A stretch of 64,000 bases of DNA from Chloroflexota bacterium (lineage in GTDB: Bacteria > Chloroflexota > Anaerolineae > Anaerolineales > Villigracilaceae), in assembly GCA_013388855.1 (NCBI GenBank), contig JACAEM010000023.1, positions 62,001 through 126,000 of the forward strand, written 5' to 3'. The notes below the pieces were generated by a model. The model did no database searches and was not told the DNA's origin. It worked only from the letters and a program-made list of their open reading frames with translations. Shown here piece by piece: positions 62,484-64,000 of this stretch. Each line of letters opens with the position of its first letter. The stretch's first letter is position 1. A program made the position numbers and the translations under genes.

Positions 62484-63399
62484 ATTCTTCAAAACGCTTT
62501 GGCGGGTTATCACCTTTCCATTCGTACTCGTCTTCAATATCATCGCCTTCCCATTCCGAGCGATTCGCAATTTCAACCGTTTCCTAAACACGGAGCCTGA
62601 TGACACCCCGCTGATCGACACCTTCTCAAGCATCGTCACAGAGCCACAGGCGCGTCAAAGCCTGTGGGATCACGTGGAGGAATTGCGCGCTCATCTTTTG
62701 CGGTCAGTTCTTTATGTGACCCTTGGTATCATCCTTACATCCGTCTTCACACGAGACCTGGTTGTCCTGCTTGCCAAGCCGCTCGAAGATACCTCCCTGC
62801 TTGGGACCATCGAAGTGACCGAATCCATCGGCGTCTTCATGAAGATCGCCCTGATGGGCGGGATTATTCTGGCGGTCCCGTTCGTTGCCTTTGAATTCTG
62901 GTGGTTCGCCGCGCCCGGACTCAAGCCCCGCGAGAAGAAAATTGGTCTGGCAGGCATTCCGCTGGCAGGGCTTTTGTTCGCAAGCGGCGCAACATTCACA
63001 TATTTCATCATGCCTGCCGCCATCAACGCCATGGAAAGGTTCAACGAGTTCATGGGGTTCACCACCAACTGGCGTCCCAATTCCTATTACAGCTTCGTGA
63101 CCGGGCTGATGTTCTGGTTGGGCGTGGCATTCGAGTTCCCGCTGGTTGTTTATATTCTCACTTCCGTCGGATTCATCAAACCCAAAGTGCTGGCGGAACA
63201 ATGGCGCATCGCCATTGTCGTTATTTCAATCTTTGCGGCGGCCATTACGCCCACCGTGGACCCGGTCAACATGGGGCTGGTTATGCTCCCGATGACCTTG
63301 TTATACTTCTTCAGTATTGGGTTGAGCTACATCGCCTACGCCGGGCGGCGCAGGTCAGCCTTGGAGACCGAGTCGGCAGAAGAGAACGCGTCCGCGTAG
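62476..63399 (+). CDS. tatC: Twin-arginine translocase subunit TatC
   Basis: The 307-residue product has an N-terminal extension of about 50 residues, then the TatC core with 'LWDHVEELRAHLLRSVLYV' (about 56-74; the signal-binding Glu lies in this segment). Six membrane helices follow, with 'FEFWWFAAPGLKPREKK' (about 137-153), 'FTYFIMPAA' and 'AAITPTVDPVNMGLVMLP'. It recognises the RR signal and builds the pore with TatA. The start codon at 62476 lies inside tatA. A basic tail follows the last helix. Confidence 0.95.
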   Translation: MSRFFKTLWRVITFPFVLVFNIIAFPFRAIRNFNRFLNTEPDDTPLIDTFSSIVTEPQARQSLWDHVEELRAHLLRSVLYVTLGIILTSVFTRDLVVLLAKPLEDTSLLGTIEVTESIGVFMKIALMGGIILAVPFVAFEFWWFAAPGLKPREKKIGLAGIPLAGLLFASGATFTYFIMPAAINAMERFNEFMGFTTNWRPNSYYSFVTGLMFWLGVAFEFPLVVYILTSVGFIKPKVLAEQWRIAIVVISIFAAAITPTVDPVNMGLVMLPMTLLYFFSIGLSYIAYAGRRRSALETESAEENASA

Positions 63400-63487
63400 C
63401 GGGTCGGACTGGCATCCAGCCTTTATAACGGAACCCAGCGCGGGCTTGCCGCGAAGCGGAATCGTCTGGAAGTTGAGGAGAGAGAGA

Positions 63488-64000
63488 ATGAAGTCACGTA
63501 TCACCATCCCGCGTCAAATCCTGGCAGTCATTGTCATCCTTGCCCTAGGGAGCCAATCCTGCGCCATTTCGCTGATCGAGTGGCCGGACTTGTTCCCCAC
63601 CAGCCCGGCTGACACTCCCGGTCCAATCGGACCGACCGCCACCCCTGCGCCGCGCGCCGAGGTGACGTTTACCGTTCAATTGCCCGAGCCGCTGTTGCCC
63701 GGTGAAGTGCTGGCGCTCAGCGTGGTGGATGAAGTAACCGGGCTGGCGCTCAACGCGTTGGATTATCAAATGGCGCCGCTGGATACGACCACGTACACCG
63801 CCAAACTTGCCATCCCCGATAAGGCGGTCATCCGCTATCGGTACGTGAGGCGCGGGGCGGGGCGTATCACGGAGGATACGAACACCGACGCGCCGATCCG
63901 CTACCGGTTGTTCCTCGTGAATGGACCAACACAGGTGGTGGACACGGTAAACAGTTGGGCGGATCGCCCGGTAAACACGGTTTCGGGAAATATTTATGGA
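63488..64000 (+). CDS. Exported protein with beta-sandwich N-terminal part (partial)
   Basis: An ATG with GAGGAGAGAG upstream opens a frame that runs to the window end (171 codons). It has a signal peptide (residues 8-27, 'ILAVIVILALGSQSC'), with Cys at about 27 that could be lipid-modified although the lipobox is weak, and a Pro/Thr linker. A beta-sandwich-like domain follows ('VTFTVQLPEPLLPGEVLALSVVDEV...YTAKLAIPDKAVIRYRY'), reminiscent of early-set or starch-binding modules found before glycoside hydrolases. The catalytic part, if any, lies outside the window. Confidence 0.65.
   Translation, partial: MKSRITIPRQILAVIVILALGSQSCAISLIEWPDLFPTSPADTPGPIGPTATPAPRAEVTFTVQLPEPLLPGEVLALSVVDEVTGLALNALDYQMAPLDTTTYTAKLAIPDKAVIRYRYVRRGAGRITEDTNTDAPIRYRLFLVNGPTQVVDTVNSWADRPVNTVSGNIYG

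Overview
The window reads as a chromosomal segment of a member of the phylum Chloroflexota, probably class Anaerolineae. This is an inference. It rests on Thr/Pro-rich 'TPTPT' linkers in several secreted proteins, a large MalT-like regulator, a fused membrane/spermidine-synthase protein, a TIGR01906-type membrane protein, multi-GAF sensors, and the conserved block FabG, Asp23/Gls24-like, NusB, TatA, TatC. No rRNA, CRISPR array, transposase or complete tRNA was recognised.

Region 1 (1-13.5 kb) is a stress and envelope region with decayed stretches. Minus-strand units carry a multi-GAF sensor (cut by the window edge), an HdeD/BON/PRC-barrel operon, an MGDG-synthase-like glycosyltransferase, a 939-residue MalT-like regulator, an NAD(P)-binding protein, an FAD oxidase and a 101-residue unknown. 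A 47-residue membrane protein and a formate/nitrite-type channel lie on the plus strand. Five starts here share one composite promoter: two GCACTTT-like repeats 11 bp apart, a CATGAC-like box, exactly 18 nt, then TATnnT. This looks like an undescribed regulon. Between 12.5 and 13.5 kb are broken pieces of two genes and a possible tRNA end.

Region 2 (13.5-24.5 kb) holds a Nudix hydrolase, a TPR/zinc-ribbon protein, TrmI, a frameshifted LamG/amidase protein, a histidine phosphatase, a cyclophilin fused to a DsbA-like domain without its cysteines, a metalloprotease-like gene with an in-frame stop, and galT-galK.

Region 3 (24.6-44.7 kb) is a plus-strand block. A NarL-type two-component pair and a receiver-like protein with Glu at the likely phospho-acceptor position precede a 17-kb cluster of exported proteins. 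These are a 2121-residue surface protein, three tandem multicopper-oxidase-like proteins, a membrane protein with a Met/His-rich tail, a subtilisin and a beta-helix protein. The copper ligands are divided between the first two oxidase genes, and the third has lost them. This suggests a heteromeric split multicopper oxidase on the cell surface, and it is the most unusual system in the window.

Region 4 (44.7-57.4 kb, minus strand) has ribosomal protein L25, a bactofilin-like membrane protein and a surface-glycan operon of glycosyltransferase, polyprenyl glycosylphosphotransferase, two sugar epimerase/dehydratases and two FemAB-type transferases carrying short-repeat insertions. An OmpR-type two-component operon with an unknown middle gene and a RidA protein follow.

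Region 5 (57.4-64 kb) has a secreted helical protein on the minus strand, then plus-strand housekeeping genes: a spermidine-synthase-like membrane protein, a TIGR01906 protein, FabG, Asp23-like, NusB, TatA and TatC, and the start of an exported protein cut by the window end.
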